A program made the translations under genes and the position numbers. From the NCBI RefSeq assembly GCF_001746915.1, contig NZ_MJGC01000088.1:62001-126000 (forward strand): a stretch of DNA of 64,000 nt. The letters are read 5' to 3'. This DNA comes from Desertifilum tharense IPPAS B-1220 (GTDB lineage Bacteria; Cyanobacteriota; Cyanobacteriia; Cyanobacteriales; Desertifilaceae). Each line of letters opens with the position of its first letter. Positions within the stretch are counted from its first letter, which is position 1. The notes beneath the pieces were generated by a model, which was given only the letters and a program-made list of their open reading frames with translations, did not search any database and had not been told where the DNA came from. Positions 1 through 8,408 of this stretch are shown in pieces.

Positions 1-1611
1 GGGTTCGAGACGGACGCCGTTGATGCCTTTTTGGGCGAAGGCGTAATCTCTGTCTAGCCACATGGGAATAAAGGGGACATCTCTGGCAAGGATATCTTGA
101 ATTTGACCTAAGATTGCGTAGCGCCTGTCGCGGTCGGTTTCTTGGCGCTGTTGGCGAATGAGGTTAACCACTTCGGTATTGTAGTAGAAAGAGCCGTGGT
201 TTTGGCTGGCCCCAACTTTGCAGCCTTCGGTGGCGGAACCTTCGTTACAGTCGAGGAAGGGTTGGATGTAGTTGTCGGGGTCGAAGTAGTCGGCGTACCA
301 GTCGAGGAGAAAGGTGGGATAGATACCTTTGTCGAGGTTTTGGAAGGCGGTGGTGGATTCTACACTTTTGAGTTCTAGTTGTAGGATACCGTCCATTTTT
401 TGATCGGCGATCGCTTTCAGGGTACTGGCGACTAAACTGCGTTTGGTGGAGTTGGAGGAATACCAAATTTCTACAACGGCGGGGTTAGCTTGAGAAAAAC
501 CCGCTTGTGTCAGCAGTTGCTTGGCTTTCTCGGCGTTCCCGTCGCCGTATTGTTCAAACACGGGTTTATGAGAGGGGAAGGTATCGGGAATGAGGCTATA
601 CAGGGGTTCGGCTAAATCTTGTAAAACCCGTTGGTTCAGGATATTGCGGTCTACAATGGCAGCTAAGGCTTGACGCACTTCAACTCGGTTGAGGGGTTCG
701 GAGTTGACGTTCAGCACCATGTAGTTGACGCTATTCCCATCGGCGGTAATTTCTTGCCAGCCTTGTCTTTGGGTTTCTTTTTCTAAGCTTTTAATCTGCT
801 CGGAGTCTAGCGTACCAGAGGCGACATCGATGGCTCTAGTGCGAAAGGCGTTAAAGAGATTGGACGAGGAGGTAAACAGTTGAATGTCTACGCCTTGGTT
901 TTGGGGTTTTTCTCCCCAGTAATCTTCAAAGACATCGAGGCGAATGACATCGGTACCAAATTGGGCCAGTTTATAGGGGCCAGTTCCTACAAACGTATCG
1001 GGTTTAAACTGTCCGGTACCGATTTGGTAAGCTTGGGGTGAAATGGCAGCAGTTCCCGGAAAGGTGAGAAGTTCGGGAAAGGCGGCGAAGGGTTGTTGCA
1101 GTTTAATGGTTAACTCGTATTCCCCCGTTGCGTTGACAGACTCGACAATATCTTTCAGCAAAAAGGCAGGAGTCCCCTCATTTTCCATAAAGCGGTTGAG
1201 GGAAAAAGCCATCGCTTCGGCGTTAAAAGAGGTGCCATCGTGGAAGAGAACGCCTTGGCGGAGGGGGATGGTGTAGGTTAATTTATCGTCGCTGATAGTT
1301 GGGAGTGCTGTGGCGAGTTGCGGGGTAAGTTCTGTTGTACCCGAACGATAGGTGTAAAGGCGATCGCCTAAATTATAGAGCAAGTTACCCGAAGCAATCT
1401 CGTAGGAGTCCGCCGGGTCGAGGGTGCGGACTTTTAAGGTCGTGCCAATATTAACGCGGGGGTTACTTGCACCTCCCAAGGTGGAGTTTTGGGTGGTGGT
1501 TTGGCTAGCACAACTAACCACTAGCAAGAAACACAGGGAAAATAAACCGAAAAATTGGCTAAGGCGTTGCCACCGTTTTGAGAGAAGCTTGGGGTAGTTC
1601 ATTCGCTGCAT
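1..1611 (-). CDS. ABC transporter substrate-binding lipoprotein, family 5 (partial)
   Basis: Periplasmic solute-binding protein of the SBP_bac_5 (oligopeptide/nickel) type, expected to hand peptides or similar solutes to an ABC importer. I read 537 codons in one open frame that continues beyond the left edge, so the C-terminus is missing. The N-terminus has a basic stretch, a hydrophobic segment and a lipobox LVVSC near residue 31, indicating a lipid-anchored protein. Typical family stretches follow: a TLDPADSYE region after the lipobox, then YTIPLRQGVLFHDGTSFNAE and FVGTGPYKL. The start may be the ATG at 1611 or the ATG three codons later (1602); neither has a clear Shine-Dalgarno. No permease gene is visible next to it, so the ligand is unknown. 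Confidence 0.9.
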   Translation of the reverse strand, partial: MQRMNYPKLLSKRWQRLSQFFGLFSLCFLLVVSCASQTTTQNSTLGGASNPRVNIGTTLKVRTLDPADSYEIASGNLLYNLGDRLYTYRSGTTELTPQLATALPTISDDKLTYTIPLRQGVLFHDGTSFNAEAMAFSLNRFMENEGTPAFLLKDIVESVNATGEYELTIKLQQPFAAFPELLTFPGTAAISPQAYQIGTGQFKPDTFVGTGPYKLAQFGTDVIRLDVFEDYWGEKPQNQGVDIQLFTSSSNLFNAFRTRAIDVASGTLDSEQIKSLEKETQRQGWQEITADGNSVNYMVLNVNSEPLNRVEVRQALAAIVDRNILNQRVLQDLAEPLYSLIPDTFPSHKPVFEQYGDGNAEKAKQLLTQAGFSQANPAVVEIWYSSNSTKRSLVASTLKAIADQKMDGILQLELKSVESTTAFQNLDKGIYPTFLLDWYADYFDPDNYIQPFLDCNEGSATEGCKVGASQNHGSFYYNTEVVNLIRQQRQETDRDRRYAILGQIQDILARDVPFIPMWLDRDYAFAQKGINGVRLEP

Positions 1612-1800
1612 GAGGAGAAATCAGGCCTAATAACCGAGATATTGTACAAAGGTTAGCGTGCAAGCAACGGAGTCGAGCAGAATTCCTTGGGTTTATTCGG
1701 GGTTGACGCGGGATAATCCGACAAGTTGCAATTTTAGGGTGAGAATTGAATAACGGCTAGTGGGAAAATCAGAAATTGTTCTGCTTTTGCTTTGCTTTTT

Positions 1801-2622
1801 ATGAATATTGCGATTATCGGTTGCGGTTATGTGGGTTCGGCGATGGCGCGTTTCTGGCAAACCCAAGGATTTAATCTGACTGCAACGACGACAACCCCCG
1901 ATAAGTTAGAGTCGTTAGCCAGTATGGCTCAAACGGTAAAATTAGTTCGGGGTGATGATGCAGAATCGTTGAAAGCGACCTTACAGGGTCAGGAAGTGGT
2001 GTTACTCTCTGTGGGGGCAAAAAACGCCAACAGTTATGCTGAAACCTACTTGCAGACGGCGCAAACCCTCGCTGATGTGCTGCCGCAAGTGCCGACAGTC
2101 CGCCAAGTTATTTATACCGGAAGTTATGCCGTTTATGGCGATCGCCAAGGCGCAGAAGTCACCGAAACCACCCCCGTTGCGCCAGTCAACTCCAATGGCG
2201 AAATACTGGTTCAAACCGAACAGACTTTACTCAACGCTGCGACCGATACTTTAAATATCTGTATTCTCAGACTCGGTGGAATTTATGGCCCCGGACGAGA
2301 ACTGGTTAAAATTTGGGGTAGAGTGGCAGGCACGACTAGACCGGGTGATGGTTCTGATATTACCAACTGGGTGCATTTAGACGATATCGTCGGCGCAATT
2401 GAATTCGCTAGAGCTAACCCCCTCAATGGGATATACAATCTAGTCGATGACGCGCATCTCCCCCAAGCCGAACTGCTTTCGCAAGTCTACCAAACCCACA
2501 ACCTCCCCCCCGTCCAATGGGATGCGTCCCAAAAAAGTTCTCGTCCCTACAACGCCAAAGTCTCCAACCAGAAAATTAAGGAGGCTGGATATCAACTCCT
2601 GCATCCCCAAATGCAGTTTTGA
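1801..2622 (+). CDS. NAD-dependent epimerase/dehydratase, SDR family (YeeZ-like)
   Basis: Extended short-chain dehydrogenase/reductase of about 273 aa. The N-terminus MNIAIIGCGYVGSAMARF contains the Rossmann glycine pattern GxGxxG (here GCGYVG), as in the YeeZ/ActC-like subgroup. Further SDR landmarks are the YTGSYAVYGDR segment and ILRLGGIYGPGRELV. The frame is open from a TTG at 1792, but the ATG at 1801 starts the beta strand at the expected place and is preferred. The substrate cannot be told; nucleotide-sugar or sugar-like substrates are usual in the family. It is divergent from the binding protein at 1611 and is not obviously part of an operon. Confidence 0.85.
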   Translation: MNIAIIGCGYVGSAMARFWQTQGFNLTATTTTPDKLESLASMAQTVKLVRGDDAESLKATLQGQEVVLLSVGAKNANSYAETYLQTAQTLADVLPQVPTVRQVIYTGSYAVYGDRQGAEVTETTPVAPVNSNGEILVQTEQTLLNAATDTLNICILRLGGIYGPGRELVKIWGRVAGTTRPGDGSDITNWVHLDDIVGAIEFARANPLNGIYNLVDDAHLPQAELLSQVYQTHNLPPVQWDASQKSSRPYNAKVSNQKIKEAGYQLLHPQMQF

Positions 2623-2965
2623 TCCGGAATCTGTCTATACTCATAGATCAAGGGTTAAGACACGGTTGGGTAGCGTTTTTCTGGTAGCAAGTAAGCTATT
2701 CAGTATTTAAATTGGGTACTGTTAGCGAGCAAGATGTTTGTGCTGACGCACACGCTACGCGAACGCACTTGCGTTGGTTTCATATTTTTCTGTTTCCCAA
2801 TTTAGGCAGTTAACAGCTTGTTGCTAGGCTTGCCAGTATGTTTCTCAGACATTTTCGCACAGAGAAACCCTATCCAGTTCTATCGGTTGGAAACCTGTCT
2901 AATCGGGTTTTAGGTTACATGCATCTTAACTTTGAGAGGATATTTCCAAGGAGTGAAAAGAAAAG
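2623..2965. other. Intergenic region, no gene seen
   Basis: About 340 bases between the epimerase and the small membrane protein. I see no convincing ORF. It contains a GC-rich stretch near 2743-2775 with short inverted pieces (acgcacacgctacgcgaacg) of the kind often scattered in cyanobacterial genomes. An AAGGAGTG Shine-Dalgarno lies at its right end, just before the next gene. Confidence 0.5.
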
Positions 2966-3319
2966 ATGCGTAGACGCGATCGCCTTAATATTCTGACTAT
3001 CATTAAAAGAATCACCTTCATCTTTATTGGGATATCCGCAGTCTGTTCTTCAGCCGTCCTCTTTCTCTGGATTTTTGGTCTTCCAGGCACTCAAAATGGG
3101 TATGCGCGGGGTTGGGAACTGGGATTATACACGCTTTTTCACTATGTCGTTGGCTGCGTGTTTTTCTTTGTTACTTATGTAATTGGGATACTGGTTTCTA
3201 AAAAGTTTCAGAGGATGCGGAATTTTAATCTATTTACAATTAGCATCTTCTGGATATTTTTCCTTTACTCTGCCTTTAATATGTTGCGAGCTTTCTACAT
3301 GATGTTTTCAGCGTCCTAA
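2966..3319 (+). CDS. Small membrane protein of unknown function
   Basis: 117 aa with a basic N-terminus (MRRRDRLN) and about three predicted membrane-spanning segments, around residues 10-33 (ITFIFIGISAVCSSAVLFLWIF), 50-73 (LYTLFHYVVGCVFFFVTYVIGILV) and 85-112. The ATG is preceded by a good Shine-Dalgarno (AAGGAGTG, about 10 nt upstream), which supports translation. I do not recognise a family. It stands alone on the + strand, followed by an almost 200-bp gap before the HNH gene. Confidence 0.65.
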   Translation: MRRRDRLNILTIIKRITFIFIGISAVCSSAVLFLWIFGLPGTQNGYARGWELGLYTLFHYVVGCVFFFVTYVIGILVSKKFQRMRNFNLFTISIFWIFFLYSAFNMLRAFYMMFSAS

Positions 3320-3516
3320 GTCCGCTATTATGGACGCCAAGAGGGATGTCAATACCTAGAAAATAATCTTAATAGAAGAGAGTCAATGCGATCGCACTTT
3401 TAATGACACTGCTGGATATCAGCATTACTTTTTCCCCCAGAGTAACAACGAGGATCGGCACTCAACCCTTAGACAAGCTAGAATGTTGAAAAAAACATCA
3501 TCATTGGGGCGAACCG

Positions 3517-3729
3517 ATGGGAAGGTGCTTTACTGCGAGTCAAAGGTTGCTGTTGTTGCGAAAGGCGGGATATCGCTGTCAGCATTGCGGGGTACCGCTA
3601 ACCCCCGATAACTTTGCAGCAGATCATCGCATTCCCTATTCTAAAGGTGGCGCAACAGAAGTTTGGAACGGTCAGGCGTTGTGTAGGGGGTGCAACTTAC
3701 TCAAGTCTGACGCATTCGAGGAAGAGTGA
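3517..3729 (+). CDS. HNH endonuclease domain protein
   Basis: A 70-aa protein that is almost only an HNH nuclease fold. It has a CQHC knuckle near residue 22, then ADHRIPYSKGG with the metal-binding His pair region, then NGQALCRGCN with the conserved Asn and the second CxxC, ending in LLKSDAFEEE. The two CxxC pairs indicate a structural zinc. Its stop codon overlaps the ATG of the following helicase by one base (TGATG), so the two are very probably translationally coupled. A free-standing HNH beside a helicase suggests DNA cleavage during defence or repair, but that role is inference. Confidence 0.85.
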   Translation: MGRCFTASQRLLLLRKAGYRCQHCGVPLTPDNFAADHRIPYSKGGATEVWNGQALCRGCNLLKSDAFEEE

Positions 3730-6203
3730 TGGCTAACTACTTCCTCGCCTATCACGAATTAGTCTTATCTCGCCTGGTGGGTGGGGTGACGAAACTTTAT
3801 CCGCATCAGCGAGAGGCTTTACTGGCAATCTATCATAAGGCGGTGAATGGGGAAATGACGACTATCCCCCGCCAAGCAGCTTTAATTTTAGCGGGGGTGG
3901 GAACTGGGAAAACCTTAATTCAAGCTTTAACCCCGTTTGTGCTTGCGCCATATATGACGGGGGAGAAGGCGCTGTTTCTCTCTGATAACTGTACCTTGCG
4001 ATCGCGCTTTCTGCGAGACTTCCCTACCGACTCTCGCGGCTATCCCCGCTACCACCAGTGGTTGCTATATTCCTTGGAGGTATTACCCCCAGGCGTTCCC
4101 CCACCGTGCATTGTGGAGTTGGATGCCAGCAATTTTAATAGTTATGCCTATGCTCTGCAACAGGCTGATATGCTGGTGGGGAATCGTCAGTTTGTCTTGA
4201 ATTTAGTGAACCGTGGCGATATTGAACCGGAGACGATAGGCGCATTAATAGTAGATGAGGCGCATTTTTCTGCCGCAGCCAGCTATCGAACTATTGTCAA
4301 TTATTGCCAAGATGCCTTACTGACTTACTTTACCGGATCGAAATTTCGTTCCGACAGCCAGCCATTACCCCAGGTTGAATATACCGAAGTTGTAGAACTC
4401 GATGAATGGGGAAATCCTACCCTTCAGTATGCCCCCATTGCCGATTATGAGTTTACCTTACAGCAGGCTTGGAAACTCAACCCGCCGCCGATTAAAAAGC
4501 TAACCCTTTCTGAAGCGACATCGGCAGCTTTTTTAATTGAAGAGAACGGGGTAGAGGTGACTTATACACCCGAACAATTCTTTATTAAAGCACAGAGCGA
4601 TCGCGCCTGGTTCAGACAAATCCTATTTGGCGATCGCTTTACCTTACCCGTGCTACAAATGGCAGTAGATATCCTACTCGCCAAGCGTCAAAAAACAGGT
4701 CAACCTCATGCGATGATTGTTCGAGCTTTAAATATTGCTCACGTTCATCGCGTCGCCAAGTTACTGCAAGAGCATTTCCCCATCTTACAAGCCAAAGTTG
4801 GTCTAATTCACTCCGAAACCGAAAGTTATGACCTAGCGGGAAGACCTAGCGAGGTTATCCAAAAATTCTATAATGGCGAACTATGGGTTCTCGTCCATTG
4901 TGGCATGGTGGGCGTCGGTTTCGATCATGCTTGGGCCAGCGTCTCCTGTTGTTTGTGCGTTCTTAAAAGTCTATCGCCAGCCGAACAGGAATGGGGGCGT
5001 ATTATTCGCCGAGTTCCCGGAGAGTTACCCGGATATTTTCCAAAATTCGACCATCCCAACTGGGGAGTCGTCGTCACCCATGAAAGTTTAGAAATTCGTC
5101 CTCTATTCGAGCAATTTATCCAAGGGGTGGAAAGCGATACAATCCGAGAACGGGATAAAAATTCTAAACTCACCCCTGTTTTAACTACAGAATATGAAGC
5201 AGGCGAAACTGTTATCCATTTATCGGATACCGCGAGTTTAAAACCGGGCGATGTGTTGCAAATGACGGTTCCAGTTAACCCAGTTTCTTCGGCTTCTCCT
5301 CCGTTTAACTTGGCGCAAGAATTGGGAGTCAGTCAAGTTGCAGAAACCGGAGAACGGTATCAAACTCACTCTACTCAACCTCCCCCAAAAATCGATCCGC
5401 CTGCTTCAGCTTGGGAAACCGAAGTTCAGGCTATCCAAACTCATCTAGCGCAACTTCGCAGCTTTCGCCAGTTAAATATTCAAGTAGAAGCTATTTTAGA
5501 CCCCAATCGCATTCAAATCACCCCCACTTGGCTAGATATTCCAATGGGGATAAAAGTATCTCGTTCTCGTTCTCCTAAACCTCTACCCGATGCCCATTTT
5601 TTAGATCATATCAATTTAGATTGGCAAATTATGGTTGGCGAACAGTTACTTTCTTATACGGAATACCGGAAGCGATCGCTCTTACAAAGCAAAGGCTTAG
5701 AATTGTCTCCAGAAGGAGAAATCCTAGCGAATGGCGTTCCCCTAACTCAGACGATGCCATCACCCGTCTACGAAGTCTTTCTCAAGGGGCTAGAAGCAGA
5801 ATTAGCAACCCTTAATCTTGATTTACCTCATTCGGAAACTGTGGCGCGTCCAGACGTGGCTAAACTGGAAATTCAGGCGCGTTATGGCAGCCAAGTCAAA
5901 AGTCTGATTCACGATTTGTTTCGCCAACGCCGCTATATTCCAGATGGGGTTGAAGGCACTTCTTTAATTGAACGTCCTGTTAAACTTCTGTCCCAAGAAA
6001 TAGAACGCGTTCGAGCAAAAGGACAGGAAATTAAGTTTAAGAATAATCAACAACTCTTGCATTCTGCGGTGTTTGCTCATATTAAGGAAAAAACGGGTAA
6101 AACCTGGAGCGAACATAGCGAAGAAGAGTATAAGGAAGCCTGTCAAATTGCTAGAATTTATTTAATGCGCTTGCTAGAGCAGTTGCAGTGGCGGAAGTAT
6201 TAA
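3729..6203 (+). CDS. DEAH-type superfamily 2 helicase, coupled to HNH
   Basis: 824-aa SF2 helicase. Motif I is AGVGTGKT (about residues 55-62) and motif II is VDEAH (about 174-178). A later segment, VGVGFDHAW followed by EWGRIIRR, matches motifs V-VI, including an arginine finger. The region after about residue 480 is unfamiliar; it may hold a substrate-recognition or nuclease-partner domain. The ATG at 3729 is preferred over the in-frame GTG at 3726 because it forms a one-base overlap with the HNH stop. The SRAP gene follows 30 bp downstream on the same strand. I do not recognise a named system; a restriction-like or DNA-repair role is inferred from the partners. Confidence 0.85.
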   Translation: MANYFLAYHELVLSRLVGGVTKLYPHQREALLAIYHKAVNGEMTTIPRQAALILAGVGTGKTLIQALTPFVLAPYMTGEKALFLSDNCTLRSRFLRDFPTDSRGYPRYHQWLLYSLEVLPPGVPPPCIVELDASNFNSYAYALQQADMLVGNRQFVLNLVNRGDIEPETIGALIVDEAHFSAAASYRTIVNYCQDALLTYFTGSKFRSDSQPLPQVEYTEVVELDEWGNPTLQYAPIADYEFTLQQAWKLNPPPIKKLTLSEATSAAFLIEENGVEVTYTPEQFFIKAQSDRAWFRQILFGDRFTLPVLQMAVDILLAKRQKTGQPHAMIVRALNIAHVHRVAKLLQEHFPILQAKVGLIHSETESYDLAGRPSEVIQKFYNGELWVLVHCGMVGVGFDHAWASVSCCLCVLKSLSPAEQEWGRIIRRVPGELPGYFPKFDHPNWGVVVTHESLEIRPLFEQFIQGVESDTIRERDKNSKLTPVLTTEYEAGETVIHLSDTASLKPGDVLQMTVPVNPVSSASPPFNLAQELGVSQVAETGERYQTHSTQPPPKIDPPASAWETEVQAIQTHLAQLRSFRQLNIQVEAILDPNRIQITPTWLDIPMGIKVSRSRSPKPLPDAHFLDHINLDWQIMVGEQLLSYTEYRKRSLLQSKGLELSPEGEILANGVPLTQTMPSPVYEVFLKGLEAELATLNLDLPHSETVARPDVAKLEIQARYGSQVKSLIHDLFRQRRYIPDGVEGTSLIERPVKLLSQEIERVRAKGQEIKFKNNQQLLHSAVFAHIKEKTGKTWSEHSEEEYKEACQIARIYLMRLLEQLQWRKY

Positions 6204-6232
6204 AAAGCTGAATAAAATACAGTAGGTGAATT

Positions 6233-6898
6233 ATGTGCGGACGATTTAGTTTAACGGTTTCTCCAGAAGCCATTGCTCAACAGTTTAAATTATCCCAAGT
6301 CCCCGATAGCCAGCCGCGCTATAATATTGCGCCTTCTCAAAATATTGCAACTTTGGTGAAGCGCAAAGAAGCCCCGGAAAAGCAATTTCAATGGATGCGT
6401 TGGGGATTGGTTCCTTCTTGGGCAAAAGATATCAAAATTGGCTATAAGTTAATTAATGCTAGGGTGGAAACGGTGACAGAGAAACCCAGTTTTCGGAGTG
6501 CCATTAAACAACGGCGCTGCTTAATTCTGGCTGATGGTTTCTACGAATGGCAGAAACAAGGCAAGCAGAAACAACCCTATTATTTTCAATTAGAATCAGG
6601 GGAGGTGTTTGCGTTTGCTGGTTTATGGGAAACCTGGAATTCTCCGGAAGACGAACGGGTAATTTCTTGTACGATTTTAACCACAGCAGCCGATGCGGTT
6701 GTGAGTCCCATTCATGAGAGAATGCCGATTATTGTGCCTTCTCAGCATTATCAGGCGTGGCTCGATCCAGAGGTAACAACGCCTCAAGATATTTTACCTT
6801 TATTGAGCGATCGCGATCGCTTGCAAGCCAAACCCGCAAGTACAATGGTGAACAATCCCAAATATGATTCCCCAGCTTTAGCGGTTAGTGCTGAGTAA
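6233..6898 (+). CDS. yedK: SRAP (HMCES/YedK) DNA-protein crosslink protein
   Basis: 221-aa SOS response-associated peptidase family protein. Members use the N-terminal Cys2, exposed after Met removal, to form a stable thiazolidine link with abasic sites in single-stranded DNA and so shield them. All key residues are present: MCGRF start (Cys2), NAR at about 75-77, DGFYEW with Glu105, and HERMP with His161. Length is normal. It starts 30 bp after the helicase stop with a plausible AGTAGGTGA ribosome site, so it may be the third gene of an HNH-helicase-SRAP unit. It is followed by a nested hairpin before the convergent glycosyltransferase. Confidence 0.93.
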   Translation: MCGRFSLTVSPEAIAQQFKLSQVPDSQPRYNIAPSQNIATLVKRKEAPEKQFQWMRWGLVPSWAKDIKIGYKLINARVETVTEKPSFRSAIKQRRCLILADGFYEWQKQGKQKQPYYFQLESGEVFAFAGLWETWNSPEDERVISCTILTTAADAVVSPIHERMPIIVPSQHYQAWLDPEVTTPQDILPLLSDRDRLQAKPASTMVNNPKYDSPALAVSAE

Positions 6899-6902
6899 GG
6901 TT

Positions 6903-6968
6903 GGAGTTAGGAGTACCGTTAAGGGAACTAGAATTTAAGAGTTCCTCTCGTTGCTGTACTCCAACTCC
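6903..6968. terminator. Nested hairpin between convergent genes
   Basis: An outer imperfect inverted repeat pairs GGAGTT-A-GGAGTAC (6903-6916) with GTACTCC-AACTCC (6956-6968), 13 bp with one bulged A. An inner helix pairs GGAACT (6924-6929) with AGTTCC (6940-6945). It sits between the stop codons of the SRAP gene and the oppositely directed glycosyltransferase, where a bidirectional terminator would be expected. No strong U-tract follows. Confidence 0.5.
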
Positions 6969-6983
6969 TCATTGGGTTGAAAA

Positions 6984-8078
6984 TTAGGCCGTTTTGGGCA
7001 AATCTGTCTTTAAGGCGACGGCTTTATCCCAAAGATCGGTGAGTAAATATTTGTGTTGCTGAATATCAGACTTCTTCGCCTGACGGAACCCGGCTTCTCG
7101 GATCTCTTCGGGAACGGGTTTAGAGATAATATCGCGAACCTCTTCAATACTGTTATACAGATACCCCGCGCCACCCATATACTCATCGAGATCCGGGCGA
7201 ATGCGCGGCATACAAACGCCAACGCCTGCGGCTTGGGCTTCTGCGATCGCCATTGGCCATCCCACCGTCGCTAAATCAAATGCTGCCGTATACACCAGCC
7301 ATTGATGCTTCTTATATTCTGCCAGCATTTCGCTCGGTTCTACGGGTAAAATGATGTTGACTGGGTTGCCTTTGTGGGCATTAATCTCATGGAGTCGATC
7401 CACTTGATACCCCAGGGCGTAGAGGTTAAACTGCTGTTCGGGCAGCCAGGAAGCCAGTTCAATATAGTCTTCCATCTTCTTCTTAGGAATTGCTGCACCC
7501 GTATTCATAATCGCCTGACCGTTGGGAGAGCGATCGTAAAATAGGGAATAGTTAATAACGGGGTAGCAGTCAATCAGTTTATCAGAACGAATTCCCGCCT
7601 GTTCTAGATAAGGACGGGCAAACGGAAACGTGAGAACGCCCAAACAGAGATCGTGGTTTGCCCAGTGGAGGTTGTTTTTAATATTAGCAACCTTTTGAAA
7701 TTGGGGCGTATTCCGTTCTAGCAACTGTCGAATTTGACCCCGCCAATTTTTCGGGCGCAAAGCGAGAGTATCGTAGGAGTGCGATCGCACGGTGAAGGGA
7801 ATGCCTAAAGAAGTCGCTAGCGGCGCTACAAATTCTAGCTGATTGAGGTAATGCGTATGAATGACATCGGGCTTAACCTGTGCGATTAAATCCCGAACGG
7901 CTTCGGGTTCTGTTAAATGGTGATAGGGGTAGTGGTTTTGGTAAGGAACATCTGAGGGTTTGCGAGAAACAATCGTAACTTCATAGTCCTCATAAACCGC
8001 TTCTAGTTCAGTCTTGACATAGGTTTGCGAGATTTGAGGATATCCTCTGATAATGTACAAAATAGATGCTTTTTTCAT
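6984..8078 (-). CDS. Glycosyltransferase, GT4 type
   Basis: 364-aa GT-B fold glycosyltransferase. The N-terminus MKKASILYIIRGYPQISQTYVKTEL resembles colanic-acid/exopolysaccharide glycosyltransferases (ISQTF-like motif). VIHTHYLNQLEF follows, and the C-terminal domain has the GWPMAIAEAQAAGVGV stretch, an E-x7-type nucleotide-sugar binding region. Donor and acceptor are unknown; extracellular polysaccharide or glycolipid synthesis is usual. It is a single gene, divergent from the aldo-keto reductase. Confidence 0.85.
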   Translation of the reverse strand: MKKASILYIIRGYPQISQTYVKTELEAVYEDYEVTIVSRKPSDVPYQNHYPYHHLTEPEAVRDLIAQVKPDVIHTHYLNQLEFVAPLATSLGIPFTVRSHSYDTLALRPKNWRGQIRQLLERNTPQFQKVANIKNNLHWANHDLCLGVLTFPFARPYLEQAGIRSDKLIDCYPVINYSLFYDRSPNGQAIMNTGAAIPKKKMEDYIELASWLPEQQFNLYALGYQVDRLHEINAHKGNPVNIILPVEPSEMLAEYKKHQWLVYTAAFDLATVGWPMAIAEAQAAGVGVCMPRIRPDLDEYMGGAGYLYNSIEEVRDIISKPVPEEIREAGFRQAKKSDIQQHKYLLTDLWDKAVALKTDLPKTA

Positions 8079-8194
8079 CCTAGTCCTCTCATTAATTCAG
8101 AGTAAACATCAAACCCGTTGGAAACTCCAATAGGCGGTTGGCCTTTATTCGTATGCTTTAGCGTAGATTCACCTAAAAGCGTCAGAAAAGCATC

Positions 8195-8374
8195 GTGCTA
8201 AAGATAGAGAATCATTCTACTTTCCAATTAAAAAGGGTTCCAATCGCTAGAACCGAAAAGTTCGATAAACCCCAACAGCCTGCACCTGTCAGAGTAATAA
8301 AAATCACAAACCTGCGAGTTCAAATCGTCTCTCTTAATGGAGAAGAAATTGGCAATCGTCACCTCCTAAAGTGA
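8195..8374 (+). CDS. Possible 59-aa protein, GTG start
   Basis: A 60-codon frame from GTG at 8195 to TGA at 8372-8374, lying between the glycosyltransferase and the aldo-keto reductase. The C-terminal half reads VRVIKITNLRVQIVSLNGEE, which has the alternating hydrophobic pattern of a beta-rich domain and looks more like protein than random sequence. There is no clear Shine-Dalgarno before the GTG, and no family is recognised. It could equally be a decayed fragment of a longer gene, because an in-frame stop lies just upstream. Confidence 0.3.
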   Translation: MLKIENHSTFQLKRVPIARTEKFDKPQQPAPVRVIKITNLRVQIVSLNGEEIGNRHLLK

Positions 8375-8408
8375 AGCTTGAGAGCAAATAGCATTGAGGC
8401 GATCGCTC

